Under the pieces are notes generated by a model that made no database searches, was not told the origin of the DNA, and worked only from the letters and a program-made list of their open reading frames with translations. Positions 15,314-23,656 of a stretch of 53,546 nt of DNA are shown here, piece after piece. Within the stretch, counting starts at the first letter, position 1; each line of letters begins with the position of its first letter. The DNA comes from CAYNQN01 sp964530525. Lineage in GTDB: Bacteria; Actinomycetota; Acidimicrobiia; Acidimicrobiales; Acidimicrobilacustridaceae. A program made the translations under genes and the position numbers. The stretch lies in assembly GCA_964530525.1 (NCBI GenBank), contig CAZHBH010000005.1, positions 1-53,546 of the forward strand, given 5' to 3'.

Positions 15314-15955
15314 CTAGAAGAGCGGGCGCTTCGTGGGCATGCCGGCTCGGCGGGGGAACCGATCGGGACATGGGTAGATCTGCCGGATCACCTGGAATCC
15401 CGGGGGAGAGGCCACCACCTCCATCCCTAGGGCCCTGAGTCCTTCAGCGGGCCACCGATCTGACGCTGGCTCCGGCGGCTGGCTCACCACGAGAACCCCT
15501 CCGACTCCCAAGAAGCCGGACGCGCACTCGGCTGTCACGGCCGGCGGACCGAACGATCGCGAGACCACGGCCGAGAACGTCGCCCTCATGTCATCCCTCC
15601 GGGCCAGGTCTTCCGCCCTGCCGTGAAGGGCGGTCACGTTTGCGAGACCGAGCTCGGCAGCGGCGAGCCGTAGCTCGTCCACTCGGCGCTGCGTGGCATC
15701 CACGAGGCATACCCGTACGTGGGGGAGAGCTGCTCCCAGCACCAAGCCCGGGAGCCCTCCGCCGCTGCCGAGATCCAAGATGCTCACATCGACATCACGG
15801 GTAGCGACTTCGACGAACGGCTCGAGGGCGGAGCCGAAGGCGAGGCTGTGATCGATGTGAGACTCCAGGGCGGCCTTCCCGATGACGCCCTGCCGCTGGG
15901 CCTTCGCCAGCTGCTCCTCGAGCGAGGAGCGCACCTGTTCGCCGAGATAGATCAA
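15314..15955 (-). CDS. rsmG: 16S rRNA (guanine-527-N7)-methyltransferase
   Basis: GidB/RsmG makes m7G527 in 16S rRNA using SAM. The 213-aa protein has HIDHSLAFGSALEPF, motif I SILDLGSGGGLPGLVLG, VCLVDATQRRVDELRLAAAELGL, and the motif around AVVSRSFGPPAVTAECASGFL. TTG at 15953-15955 is the longest start consistent with the 31-nt gap after jag; a later GTG would shorten the N-terminus. It is the last gene of the rpmH-rnpA-yidD-yidC-jag-rsmG run. Loss of this enzyme in other bacteria gives low-level streptomycin resistance (family knowledge). Confidence 0.93.
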   Translation of the reverse strand: MIYLGEQVRSSLEEQLAKAQRQGVIGKAALESHIDHSLAFGSALEPFVEVATRDVDVSILDLGSGGGLPGLVLGAALPHVRVCLVDATQRRVDELRLAAAELGLANVTALHGRAEDLARRDDMRATFSAVVSRSFGPPAVTAECASGFLGVGGVLVVSQPPEPASDRWPAEGLRALGMEVVASPPGFQVIRQIYPCPDRFPRRAGMPTKRPLF

Positions 15956-15986
15956 CTCCGTCGCCCCGTGTGGGGGAGGGGAGTTG

Positions 15987-16928
15987 TCAGTCCGCCGGGC
16001 GGATGACGACCCGGCGCCGGGGCTCCTCGCCCTCCGAAACGGTCACCACGCCATCCAGGGCGTTGACCGTGTCGTGGACGATCTTTCGATCCGGCGCGCC
16101 CATGGGCTCGAGGGCCTTCTCCTTGCCGCTCTGCTTCACCTCGTCGGCGACCGACCGGGCGAACTGCTCTAGGGCAACGCGCCGCTTCTCGCGATACCCG
16201 GACACGTCGAGGCGGACCCGTCCACCGGTGGGGCCGTCGGCCTGGCGGTAGATGACCGTGCGGGCCAGCTCCTGAAGGGCTGCCAGCGTCTGGCCCTTTG
16301 GTCCGATCAACAGGCCAAGATCGTCACCGTCGAGGCGAACCTCCACCGTCTCCTCGTCGACCGGGACGGTGGAGATCTCGGCGTCCAGATCGAACGCGCC
16401 GACGACGCCGTCCATGAAGTCGGCGACCGCTTCGCCCTGGGCTTCGATGCTCATCGTGATCTCCGCACCCACTGTGGCTCCTCCTGGTTGACTCGTCGTG
16501 ACCTGTTCGACGTCGCGAGACGCCGATCCTTCTCCTGAACCGCCGCCGGATCCCCCCCTGGAGCGACGCCTGCGCCGCTGCCCGGAACCAGATCCGGCCT
16601 CTTGGCCCGAACTTCCACCGCCCTGCTTGTCGCCCTGCTTTGCGTCAGGCGACTGATCCGACTTCTCCTTGGACTTCTTCGGCGAGCGCTCGGAGCGGCC
16701 CTTGCCCCCGCCGCGCTTGCGCCTCTCGCGGCGCTCGGCCTTTGGCCTCGGCTGCGCGGGGCGAACCCTGGCACGAACCCGGGCCTCCCGGCGCACCATC
16801 CCGAAGAGGCTCGTCTTGGCCTCCTCGAGGATCTCGAACTCCGCCTCCGACTCGTCCACACCGAGTTGGTCCAACGCGGCGTCCTTCGCCTGCTCGACCG
16901 AGCGTCCGGTGGTCTCGACCCATTCCAC
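15987..16928 (-). CDS. jag: RNA-binding protein Jag/KhpB (Jag-N, KH, R3H)
   Basis: A 313-aa protein with the Jag N-terminal domain (MEWVETTGRSVEQAKDAALDQLGV... and AKTSLFGMVRREARVRARVR, residues 1-58). A long Lys/Arg/Ser/Gly-rich low-complexity linker follows (about 60-150), then a KH domain with the GxxG loop LGLLIGPKGQTLAALQELA, and a C-terminal R3H domain ending RRRVVIRPAD. KhpB with KhpA binds mRNAs and affects cell elongation and division. The linker is much longer and more basic than usual. It sits 8 bp after yidC. Confidence 0.93.
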   Translation of the reverse strand: MEWVETTGRSVEQAKDAALDQLGVDESEAEFEILEEAKTSLFGMVRREARVRARVRPAQPRPKAERRERRKRGGGKGRSERSPKKSKEKSDQSPDAKQGDKQGGGSSGQEAGSGSGQRRRRRSRGGSGGGSGEGSASRDVEQVTTSQPGGATVGAEITMSIEAQGEAVADFMDGVVGAFDLDAEISTVPVDEETVEVRLDGDDLGLLIGPKGQTLAALQELARTVIYRQADGPTGGRVRLDVSGYREKRRVALEQFARSVADEVKQSGKEKALEPMGAPDRKIVHDTVNALDGVVTVSEGEEPRRRVVIRPAD

Positions 16929-16936
16929 AGCTACCT

Positions 16937-18076
16937 CTACCTCTTCTTCTTCCGGGCTCTCGGCTGCAGCGTCGTCGGGGGAGCGTCACGACGGGGACGG
17001 CCGCCCCTACTCCGGTTTCGGTTCCGGCTGCCGCTGGCCGAGGCGTCTTGCTTCTTGGACGAGCCTGGCGAGGGCTCGGCTGACTTCTGTGCGCCCTTGG
17101 GATCGTCGTCACCCTTCGAGGACTTCTGGCGCCTGCTCCTCCCAGAACTGCCGGCACCGCTCTTGGCCGGCTCGCCGTCGTCGGCAGCCTTGAGCTCCTT
17201 GGTGGCCTTGCCACCCTCGTCGCCGCCTGCCTTCTTGAGGGCTTTCGCCTCGGCCTTGTCCTTGCGGGTGATCCCGTAGATGCTCCGCGAGATGAAGGCC
17301 TGCTGGCCGATCCGGTAGAGGTTCGACACGGCGAAGTAGAGCACCAGGCCGGCCGGCAGGGTGAACGAGATCACCGGCAGGAAGATGGGCATGATCTTCA
17401 TGATCATCTGCTGCTGAGGGTTGATCTGCGTGTTCGGGTTCCTGCCCTGGATCTGGCGCTGCTGCACGAACCCGGTGACCGCCACCACGGCGATGAGGAC
17501 CAAGAACGGGAGGAAGTGGATGAAACCCCTGCTCAGAGCGTCGCTCGGACTCTCCGCGAGGTCCAGCCCGAACGACGTCATGGTCGTTGACTCGTGGAGG
17601 TTCTGGTACATCGTGGACGACGGGCTCAGGTAGGCCGGATCGAACACACGTACGAAGGAAGGCGCCTGGCTCGGGTCGGCACCGATGCCCAGTTGACCGC
17701 TCGCCCAACCCAGGTCGAAGCCCATGTCGGTGGCGCGCCGGGTCAGCCCCCTCAGCACCTGGTACAGCACCAGGAAGATCGGGGCCTGGACCAGAAGTGG
17801 CAGGCAGCCCCCCAGGGGGTTGATGCCCTTCTCCTTGTAGAACTTGAGCAGCTCCGCGTTCAGCTGCTCGCGATCGTCCTTGTAGCGCTGCTGGATCTTG
17901 CGCATCTCCGGCTGGAGCTGCTGCATCATCATCATCGACCGAGTGCCCTTCAGCGTGAGGGGCGTCACGATGATCATCACCACCAGCGTGAGCAGCGTGA
18001 TGGCGATGGCGTAGTTGGGGACGAGGTCGTAGAAGAAGGCGAGGACCGACGCCAACGCGTCGTAGAAGGCGTTCAT
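16937..18076 (-). CDS. yidC: Membrane protein insertase YidC/Oxa1
   Basis: Inserts membrane proteins alone or with SecYEG. The 379-aa protein has the five-helix Oxa1 core without a large periplasmic domain. Helix 2 is followed by the coiled cytoplasmic hairpin (LTLKGTRSMMMMQQLQPEMRKIQQRYK, with the conserved groove arginine), then GGCLPLLVQAPIFLVLYQVLRG, a third segment FIHFLPFLVLIAVVAVTGFVQQRQI, and IMPIFLPVISFTLPAGLVLYFAVSNLYRIGQQ. The C-terminal tail of about 110 residues is very rich in Lys/Arg/Ser, suited to ribosome binding. Its start overlaps the yidD stop by 4 bp. Confidence 0.95.
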   Translation of the reverse strand: MNAFYDALASVLAFFYDLVPNYAIAITLLTLVVMIIVTPLTLKGTRSMMMMQQLQPEMRKIQQRYKDDREQLNAELLKFYKEKGINPLGGCLPLLVQAPIFLVLYQVLRGLTRRATDMGFDLGWASGQLGIGADPSQAPSFVRVFDPAYLSPSSTMYQNLHESTTMTSFGLDLAESPSDALSRGFIHFLPFLVLIAVVAVTGFVQQRQIQGRNPNTQINPQQQMIMKIMPIFLPVISFTLPAGLVLYFAVSNLYRIGQQAFISRSIYGITRKDKAEAKALKKAGGDEGGKATKELKAADDGEPAKSGAGSSGRSRRQKSSKGDDDPKGAQKSAEPSPGSSKKQDASASGSRNRNRSRGGRPRRDAPPTTLQPRARKKKR

Positions 18077-18405
18077 CGGTCAGCATCCCCCCGGGGTGGG
18101 ACGGGATCCCAGCCATGGCCACCCCAGGGGTGGCACCGGGCGAGCCTGCGGACAGCCAACCAGGAGCCCCGCCACACCCCGTGCACCTCCAGCGCTTCCA
18201 GGGCGTAGGTCGAACAGGATGGGTCGTACCTGCAAACTGGGGCCCTCCAGGAGAACAGCCAACGGTATGCGTGGATCGGCACAGACAAGACCTTGGCGGC
18301 CAATCCACCTCTTCGAGCTTCCGCTACCAACTCACCACGGTCGTTCCCGGGAGATGCGTGGCCCGACAGGAGCTCTACGGCCGTGACCTCGACGAGACCT
18401 GTCAT
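18073..18405 (-). CDS. yidD: Membrane protein insertion efficiency factor YidD
   Basis: A 110-aa protein with the YidD core: IHAYRWLFSWRAPVCRYDPSCSTYALEALEVHGVWRGSWLAVRRLARCHPWGGHGWDPVP, including three conserved cysteines. It acts at the inner face of the membrane with YidC. ATG 18403-18405 overlaps the rnpA stop (ATGA), and its stop overlaps the yidC start. A roughly 35-residue N-terminal stretch (TGLVEVTAVELLSGHASPGND...) before the core is longer than usual; a start further downstream is possible. Confidence 0.92.
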   Translation of the reverse strand: MTGLVEVTAVELLSGHASPGNDRGELVAEARRGGLAAKVLSVPIHAYRWLFSWRAPVCRYDPSCSTYALEALEVHGVWRGSWLAVRRLARCHPWGGHGWDPVPPRGDADR

Positions 18406-18746
18406 GCCGCCGTGGCCTTCTCTATGGCGCCACCGACGGCGTCGGACAGCTCTCTGTGGGCCATCGAAACCGCCTCCGACCTGGGGATCAGCAGGTACGC
18501 ACCCGGCGCGAGGGCCGATCGACCACTGCGATGGCACTCGGCCACGATCGCCTGAAGGCGGCGGCGTAAGCGGTTCCTCGTGACCGCACCGCCCACCTTT
18601 CGCCCTACGGCGTAGGCAACCCTCGGTGGGTTCGGATTCTCGGATGGATCGGCCAGGAAGATCAAGGTCAGAGGCCCTTGCTGGACTCGCCGACCGCGTC
18701 GGCGGAGCTCGGAGAACGTACGGCGATCGCGGATCCGCCAGATCAG
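18402..18746 (-). CDS. rnpA: Ribonuclease P protein component
   Basis: Protein subunit of RNase P, which matures tRNA 5' ends. The conserved part reads IWRIRDRRTFSELRRRGRRV, then RVAYAVGRKVGGAVTRNRLRRRLQAIV with the RNR box. No ATG, GTG or TTG lies in frame between the rpmH stop and this conserved start. The CTG at 18744-18746 overlaps the rpmH stop as CTGA and gives a normal 114-aa protein. Alternatively translation could begin upstream, through rpmH in another frame (GTG 18933-18935 gives 177 aa; ATG 18986 gives 194 aa), as described for Thermus. The stop overlaps yidD. Confidence 0.9.
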   Translation of the reverse strand: MIWRIRDRRTFSELRRRGRRVQQGPLTLIFLADPSENPNPPRVAYAVGRKVGGAVTRNRLRRRLQAIVAECHRSGRSALAPGAYLLIPRSEAVSMAHRELSDAVGGAIEKATAA

Positions 18747-18877
18747 GCCGACAGCCTGGCCCGGCCCTTGAGCCTGCGAGAGGCCAGGATCCGCCGTCCG
18801 GCGCGCGTCGACATGCGGTGGCGGAACCCGTGTCGCCTCGCCCGGCGCCGGTTGTTGGGCTGGAAAGTTCGCTTCAA
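18743..18877 (-). CDS. rpmH: 50S ribosomal protein L34
   Basis: A 44-aa basic protein: KRTFQPNNRRRARRHGFRHRMSTRAGRR followed by ILASRRLKGRARLSA, the standard L34 sequence. The start is TTG (18875-18877), set by the strong GAGGAGG site seven bases upstream and by the invariant MKRTFQP N-terminus. It heads the minus-strand operon that runs through rnpA, yidD, yidC, jag and rsmG, divergent from dnaA. Confidence 0.96.
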   Translation of the reverse strand: MKRTFQPNNRRRARRHGFRHRMSTRAGRRILASRRLKGRARLSA

Positions 18878-19343
18878 CTGGTGCCTCCTCGACCGGCTCG
18901 GACCCGAGCCGACAGGCGAAGGTCCCAGCAAGCACAGCGGCCCCATGGATCCGATCAAGGCGAGGATCTATGGACGTGAGCCGCAACAGACGTACGAATT
19001 TGCTCAGGTCCGACGAGGCTAGAACCTCACCTAACCGCGCACCAATCCGCCGGCCAGATCGGGCGATCGGCGAGGCGGGCCAGCGGCCCGACTCTCTTCT
19101 CGCCGCGCTCGGCAGATGGCCTGAGCTGACCCACAGGGTGACGTGCCAGGGGTGAAGGTCGCCTCGTGCAGCGTCGCGGCGCCGGTGGTACGGTCGCTGC
19201 CCACACCGAGACGGTGAGCGTCACTCGCCTATCGCTCGACCGGCTCGTCAAACGGGCACTCCTGCTCATGTTGGTCCACCTGTTTTCCACAGCTGTGGAC
19301 GTTCCTGTGGAATCACTACGCACGAAAGGGGGCGGTCGAGTCG
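18878..19343. promoter_or_regulatory. Divergent rpmH/dnaA intergenic region
   Basis: A 466-bp stretch without a credible gene. It must hold the rpmH promoter (minus) and the dnaA promoter (plus). The right third holds a DnaA-box cluster, listed separately. GTG 18933-18935, an alternative extended rnpA start, also lies here. I could not assign -10/-35 boxes with confidence. Confidence 0.7.
19271..19314. promoter_or_regulatory. DnaA-box cluster upstream of dnaA
   Basis: Closely packed DnaA-box-like 9-mers: TTTTCCACA (19283-19291), TGTGGACGT (19294-19302) in the opposite direction, and TGTGGAATC (19306-19314), with TTGGTCCAC at 19271-19279. The first two form a near-palindrome around CCACAGCTGTGG. 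The location 30-70 bp before the dnaA start suggests autoregulation of dnaA or a left half of a bipartite oriC. Confidence 0.7.
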
Positions 19344-20720
19344 GTGGAAGACATCGGTGAGCTCTGGGACGCCTGCGCGGACGTGCTGCGCAGCCAGGTC
19401 TCGGAGGCAGTCTGGCTTACCACCTTCAACGCCGCGAAACCCCTGGTCGTGGAAGATGGGGCCCTTGTGATCGGGGTGCCCAGCCGGATGGTGAAGGAGC
19501 GCATCGAGAGCCGCTACATGGAGCTGCTCGGCAGCGCCATGGCCGACTCGGGCACGCCCGACCTGAAGCTCCGGGTGGAGGTCAGCGCCGAGATGGACGA
19601 CGGCTCCGCTGTGGATGAGGTTGAGGAAAGAGCCGAGGCATCACCGCAGGCGCAGAGCAACGGCTCCCGCTCGAACGCTCGGCCCTCGGTCGCCGAGCAA
19701 GTGAACCCGCGCTACACCTTCGAGACCTTCGTCATCGGGACGTCCAACCGGTTCGCCCACGCGGCTGCGCTGTCTGTGGCCGAGACGCCCGCCCGCTCCT
19801 ACAACCCTCTGTTCATCTACGGGGACGCCGGGTTGGGCAAGACCCACCTCCTCCAGGCCATCGCCCGGTACGTGAACGAGAACTACCCCAGGTTCACTGT
19901 CCGCTACGTGACCACCGAGACCTTCCTCAACGAGTTCGTCGACGCCATCCGAGCCGGGGCCATGGGGGGGTTCAAGAAGCGCTACCGCGAGGTCGACGTC
20001 CTCCTCCTCGACGACATCCAGTTCATCGAGAAGAGCGAACAGCTCCAAGAGGAGCTGTTCCACACCTTCAACGCCCTATACCAGGCCAACCGCCAGATAG
20101 TGCTGTCGTCGGACAGGCCGCCCGACGCCATCTCGACCCTCGAGGACCGCCTGCGCAGCCGCTTCAAGATGGGCCTCACCACGGAGATCAACCCGCCCGA
20201 GCTCGAGACGCGCCTCGCGATCTTGCGCAGGAAGGCCGACAGCGAGACCGTCAGGCCACCAGACGACGTCCTCGTCTTCATCGCCTCCCACATCACCAAC
20301 AACATCCGCGAGCTCGAGGGCGCCCTCATAAGGGTGTCGGCGTTCGCGAGCCTCACCAACGAGCAGCTGACCGTGGAGCTGGCCGAGCACGTCCTGGCCG
20401 ACATCATCAGCGACAGCCAGCCGAGGCCGATCACGCCGGACCGCATCCTCGACAAGACCGCCGAGATGTTCGGGTTCTCCGTAGAGGAGATCTGCGGGAA
20501 GTCGCGCCGGAGGCCGCTGGTGACGGCGAGGCAGATCAGCATGTACGTGTTCCGGGAGCTCACAGACCTGAGCTACCCAGCCATCGCACGGGAGTTCGGG
20601 GGCCGAGACCACACCACGGTGATCCACGCCGTGGAGAAGGTGGGTGGCCTCATGAAGGAGCGCCGGCAGATCTACGACCAGGTCACCGAGCTGACCCAGG
20701 TGATCCGGACCGGCCCATGA
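19344..20720 (+). CDS. dnaA: Chromosomal replication initiator protein DnaA
   Basis: A 458-aa AAA+ initiator that binds DnaA boxes and unwinds oriC. Domain I covers about 1-80 (ending LKLRVEVSAEM). Domain II is short (about 80-120), much shorter than in Streptomyces. Domain III begins NPRYTFETFVIGTSNRFAHAAA with Walker A GDAGLGKTH (160-168), Walker B VLLLDDIQFI and sensor ILSSDRPP-like VLSSDRPPDAI. Domain IV carries the DNA-binding signature GGRDHTTVIHAVEKV. GTG start with a GGGGG tract about 11 bases upstream. Confidence 0.97.
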   Translation: MEDIGELWDACADVLRSQVSEAVWLTTFNAAKPLVVEDGALVIGVPSRMVKERIESRYMELLGSAMADSGTPDLKLRVEVSAEMDDGSAVDEVEERAEASPQAQSNGSRSNARPSVAEQVNPRYTFETFVIGTSNRFAHAAALSVAETPARSYNPLFIYGDAGLGKTHLLQAIARYVNENYPRFTVRYVTTETFLNEFVDAIRAGAMGGFKKRYREVDVLLLDDIQFIEKSEQLQEELFHTFNALYQANRQIVLSSDRPPDAISTLEDRLRSRFKMGLTTEINPPELETRLAILRRKADSETVRPPDDVLVFIASHITNNIRELEGALIRVSAFASLTNEQLTVELAEHVLADIISDSQPRPITPDRILDKTAEMFGFSVEEICGKSRRRPLVTARQISMYVFRELTDLSYPAIAREFGGRDHTTVIHAVEKVGGLMKERRQIYDQVTELTQVIRTGP

Positions 20721-20994
20721 CAACCCACAGGACCTATGGAGAAAGCTGTGGAGCGCCTGGGGGAAGGGGTGGAGAACTGACGGTTGCTCCACCGGCAATG
20801 CCTCGCACCGGTGCGAGGCTGTGATTCCTGTGGAGATCTCGCTGGTAACGATCTGTGCTCTGACCAGCCAGATCACACCTCGATCCACAATCCACAGCCC
20901 CTACTACTGCTACTAGTTCAATAGATCTTCTAGAGATAGAGGGCCCGGGGCCACCAAGCTTCGGGACTTCGGGAACCACGGAGAGGAAGACGAC
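20721..20994. other. oriC: Origin of replication (oriC), dnaA-dnaN intergenic region
   Basis: A 274-bp gap between dnaA and dnaN, the usual actinobacterial oriC site. It has many DnaA-box cores (CCACA/TGTGG): around 20725-20733, 20748-20756, 20830-20838 and the tandem pair at 20881-20896. It ends in the only AT-rich tract nearby (about 20900-20940), the likely unwinding region. Flanking gene order (rpmH, dnaA, dnaN, recF, gyrB, gyrA) and parS sites 5.5 kb away support the call. Confidence 0.88.
20881..20940 (+). promoter_or_regulatory. Basal unwinding element: tandem DnaA boxes, GC spacer, DnaA-trios, AT-rich tract
   Basis: Two overlapping boxes, CGATCCACA (20881-20889) and CAATCCACA (20888-20896), are followed by GCCC (20897-20900). 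Then come five trios CTA CTA CTG CTA CTA (20901-20915), i.e. 3'-GAT-5' on the other strand, and an AT-rich tract with TTCAATAGATCTTCTAGA. This is the order known for the bacterial origin unwinding system described in Bacillus subtilis, where DnaA loads from boxes onto trios. Confidence 0.8.
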
Positions 20995-22092
20995 GTGAAG
21001 TTCCGGTGTGAGCGGGACCTGCTGGTAGATGCGTTCAGCGCGGTAGGCCGTGCTGTGACGGTCCGTGGGGCGTCGTTGCCCGTGCTCACGGGTGTGCGGT
21101 TGGAGCTCGTGGGCGACCAGCTGCGCCTGACGGGCACCGATCTCGACCTGACGATCTCCATGCGCGTGACGGTGTCGGGCGGAGCCGACGGCGTGGCGGT
21201 GCTGCCCGCCAAGCTCACGGGCGACATCGTGCGGGCCCTCGAGTCGGGCGCGGTGGAGGTGGAGGTGAGCGAGGACGAGGCACGGATCGTCTCTGGCCGC
21301 TCGCAGTTCTCGGTGCGCACTATCGCCGCCCACGAGTTCCCCAACATCGCCGCGCCCGCAGACCACGTGGTCCGACTGGATGCCCGAGCGTTCGCTGACG
21401 CCTTGAGGCAGGTGGTGGCCGCGGCCAGCACCGACGAGTCGCGGCCCATCCTCACCGGGGTGCTGATGGCCGCCGAGGGCGACGGCCTGCGCCTGGTGGC
21501 CACCGACTCCTACCGCCTGGCGGTGCGCGACCTGCGAGGCATCTCGGTGCTCGCAGAGGGCCAGAGCGTCCTGGTGCCGTCCAACGCCCTCAAGGAGCTC
21601 GCCAGGGTCCTCAGCGACGACGTGGAGCAGGTGGTGCTGAGGCTGGGCGAGCGCGACGCCAGCTTCGAGGTGGGCGACATAAGCCTGGTGACCCGCCTGA
21701 TAGAGGGCGAGTTCCCGAACTACCGAGGGCTCATACCGCAGAGCCACGCCAACAGGCTCACCGTTGGGCGCGAGCCCCTGCTGGACGCCGTGCGGAGGGT
21801 GAGCCTGTTGGCTCGCGAGGCCACCCCCGTCCGCCTCGCCATGAGCGAGGGATCGCTGGAGCTGCTGGCCGTGACCCAGGACGTCGGTCAGGCCCAGGAG
21901 GCGCTCGACGCCAAGTACGAGGGCTCCGAGCTGACGGTGGCGTTCAACCCCGAGTACCTCATCGCCGGCATCGAGGTGAGCTCGGGAGACGAGATCACGC
22001 TGGAGACGATCGACGCGCTCAAGCCGGCCCTGGTGCGGTCGAACGAGAGTGCCGACTTCCTCTACCTGCTCATGCCCGTGCGCGTGAGCTGA
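20995..22092 (+). CDS. dnaN: DNA polymerase III beta subunit (sliding clamp)
   Basis: A 365-aa clamp that encircles DNA and tethers polymerase and repair enzymes. The three-domain repeat is seen from MKFRCERDLLVDAFSAVGRAV through FPNIAAPADHVVRLDARAFADALRQVVAAAS and TDSYRLAVRDL, to GEFPNYRGLIPQSHANRLTV and the C-terminal SADFLYLLMPVRVS. GTG start with GAGAGGAAG just upstream. It lies right after oriC and 15 bp before recF. Confidence 0.97.
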   Translation: MKFRCERDLLVDAFSAVGRAVTVRGASLPVLTGVRLELVGDQLRLTGTDLDLTISMRVTVSGGADGVAVLPAKLTGDIVRALESGAVEVEVSEDEARIVSGRSQFSVRTIAAHEFPNIAAPADHVVRLDARAFADALRQVVAAASTDESRPILTGVLMAAEGDGLRLVATDSYRLAVRDLRGISVLAEGQSVLVPSNALKELARVLSDDVEQVVLRLGERDASFEVGDISLVTRLIEGEFPNYRGLIPQSHANRLTVGREPLLDAVRRVSLLAREATPVRLAMSEGSLELLAVTQDVGQAQEALDAKYEGSELTVAFNPEYLIAGIEVSSGDEITLETIDALKPALVRSNESADFLYLLMPVRVS

Positions 22093-22107
22093 GCAGGCGG
22101 CAGGGCC

Positions 22108-23214
22108 GTGCTGCTCCGCCAGCTCTGGCTGACAGACTTCCGCAGCTACACGACCGCAGAGGTGGAGCTGGCAGAGGGCCTCACGGCTGTGGTGGGGCCC
22201 AACGGTGAGGGCAAGACGAACCTCTTGGAGGCCATCGGCTACCTAGCCACCCTGGGCTCTTTCAGGGGAGCTCCCAACGACGCCCTCGTTCGACAGGGCG
22301 CCACCAGTGCAGTGCTGCGAGCGGAGGGTGAGCGTGAAGGGCGAAAGGTGCTGATCGAGGCCGAGCTGTTGCCCACCGGCCGCAGCCGGGTGATGGTGAA
22401 CCGCCAGAGGATGGCGAGGACCAGGGACCTGCTGGGCGCCCTGCGCGTGTCGGTGTTCTCACCCGACGACCTCTCGCTCGTGAAGGGCGGCCCCTCGGAG
22501 CGGAGGCGCTTCCTCGACGACGCCCTCGTGAGCCTCCACCCGCGCAACGATGTGCTGCGGAGTGACCTCGACAAGGTCCTGCGGCAGCGCAACGCCCTGC
22601 TCCGCAGCGTGGCGTCGCGCCCAGGCGGCCGCAGGGGAGAGCTGGACGAGGCCGACGCGCACACCCTCGCTGTGTGGGACTCCAAGCTCACCGAGCTGGG
22701 CGAGGGCCTGGCGAACGCCCGCGTGGACCTGCTCGAGCGTCTGGGACCTCTCATCGCCGACGCCTACGACAGGCTTGCCTCTCGCGCCGCCGAGGTGACG
22801 GCCACCTATGAGTCTCCCTGGCGGGAAGAGGGCCTGGCCAAGGCGATCGAGGCGGCTCGGTCAGACGAGCTGCGCCGGGGGGTGAGCCTGGTGGGCCCGC
22901 ACCGCGACGAGGTGGCGTTCTCGATCGGGGGGCTCCCGGCGCGCACCCACGCATCGCAGGGTGAGCAGCGCTCGTTGGCGCTGGCGCTCCGGCTGGCAGT
23001 TCACGAGCTGGTCTCTTCGACCGTGGGGGAGCCACCCATATTGCTGCTCGACGACGTCTTCTCCGAGTTGGACGCCGATCGCAGCCACGCCCTGCTCACC
23101 AACCTTCCTCCTGGCCAGACGGTGCTCAGCACCGCCGCCGGCGTGCCGCGGGGTGCGGCTCCCCAGCGAACGCTGGTGGTGGGAGCGGGAGAGGTGCGCG
23201 TGGGACCAGAATGA
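22108..23214 (+). CDS. recF: DNA replication and repair protein RecF
   Basis: A 368-aa SMC-like ABC ATPase that loads RecA at gaps. It has Walker A GPNGEGKTNLLEAIGYL (about 28-44), the FSPDDLSLVKGGPSERRRFLD stretch, the ABC signature SQGEQRSLALALRLA and Walker B ILLLDDVFSELDADR. GTG start. It belongs to the dnaN-recF-DUF721-gyrB-gyrA run and is separated from DUF721 by 4 bp. Confidence 0.96.
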   Translation: MLLRQLWLTDFRSYTTAEVELAEGLTAVVGPNGEGKTNLLEAIGYLATLGSFRGAPNDALVRQGATSAVLRAEGEREGRKVLIEAELLPTGRSRVMVNRQRMARTRDLLGALRVSVFSPDDLSLVKGGPSERRRFLDDALVSLHPRNDVLRSDLDKVLRQRNALLRSVASRPGGRRGELDEADAHTLAVWDSKLTELGEGLANARVDLLERLGPLIADAYDRLASRAAEVTATYESPWREEGLAKAIEAARSDELRRGVSLVGPHRDEVAFSIGGLPARTHASQGEQRSLALALRLAVHELVSSTVGEPPILLLDDVFSELDADRSHALLTNLPPGQTVLSTAAGVPRGAAPQRTLVVGAGEVRVGPE

Positions 23215-23218
23215 CGGC

Positions 23219-23545
23219 ATGCCCTGGGAACCTCTGCCGTCGAGTCCAGAGAAGGAACCCAGTGCTTTGGGGGAGAGCCTCGACCGCTTGGTGAAGCGCC
23301 TGGGGGCACCGTCGGCATCGGCCATCGGAGGCCTCTTCGAGCGCTGGGTGGAGGTGGTCGGCGAGCAGGTGGCCGAGCACACGAAGCCGGTGACCGTGCA
23401 CCACGGGACCCTGGTGGTCTCGGTGAGCGATCCCGCCTGGGCACCGCAGCTCCGCTTCCTCGAGTCGGAGGTGCTCTCACGAGCCCGCGACGTGCTTGGC
23501 GAGCCCGATCTCCAGCGGTTGCAGGTGCGGGTGGAGCGTCCGTGA
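23219..23545 (+). CDS. DUF721 family protein (DciA-like, Rv0004 type)
   Basis: A 108-aa protein with the DUF721 core: LVKRLGAPSASAIGGLFERWVEVVGEQVAEHTKPVTVHHGTLVVSVSDPAWAPQLRFLESEVL. DciA proteins of this family are the ancestral bacterial helicase loaders or operators that recruit DnaB to the origin. The position between recF and gyrB is invariant in actinobacteria and supports that role. ATG 23219 follows the recF stop by 4 bp. Confidence 0.9.
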   Translation: MPWEPLPSSPEKEPSALGESLDRLVKRLGAPSASAIGGLFERWVEVVGEQVAEHTKPVTVHHGTLVVSVSDPAWAPQLRFLESEVLSRARDVLGEPDLQRLQVRVERP

Positions 23546-23656
23546 ACGGCCTGCGGAGGTAGGTCGAGATCTCGTCAGAGGGCCCGCGAGGCGACTCGGA
23601 GGGGGCCGCCGATAGGTCCCGGCAGTGCGCCGCCGGCTGGTAGGATGGAGGCCATA

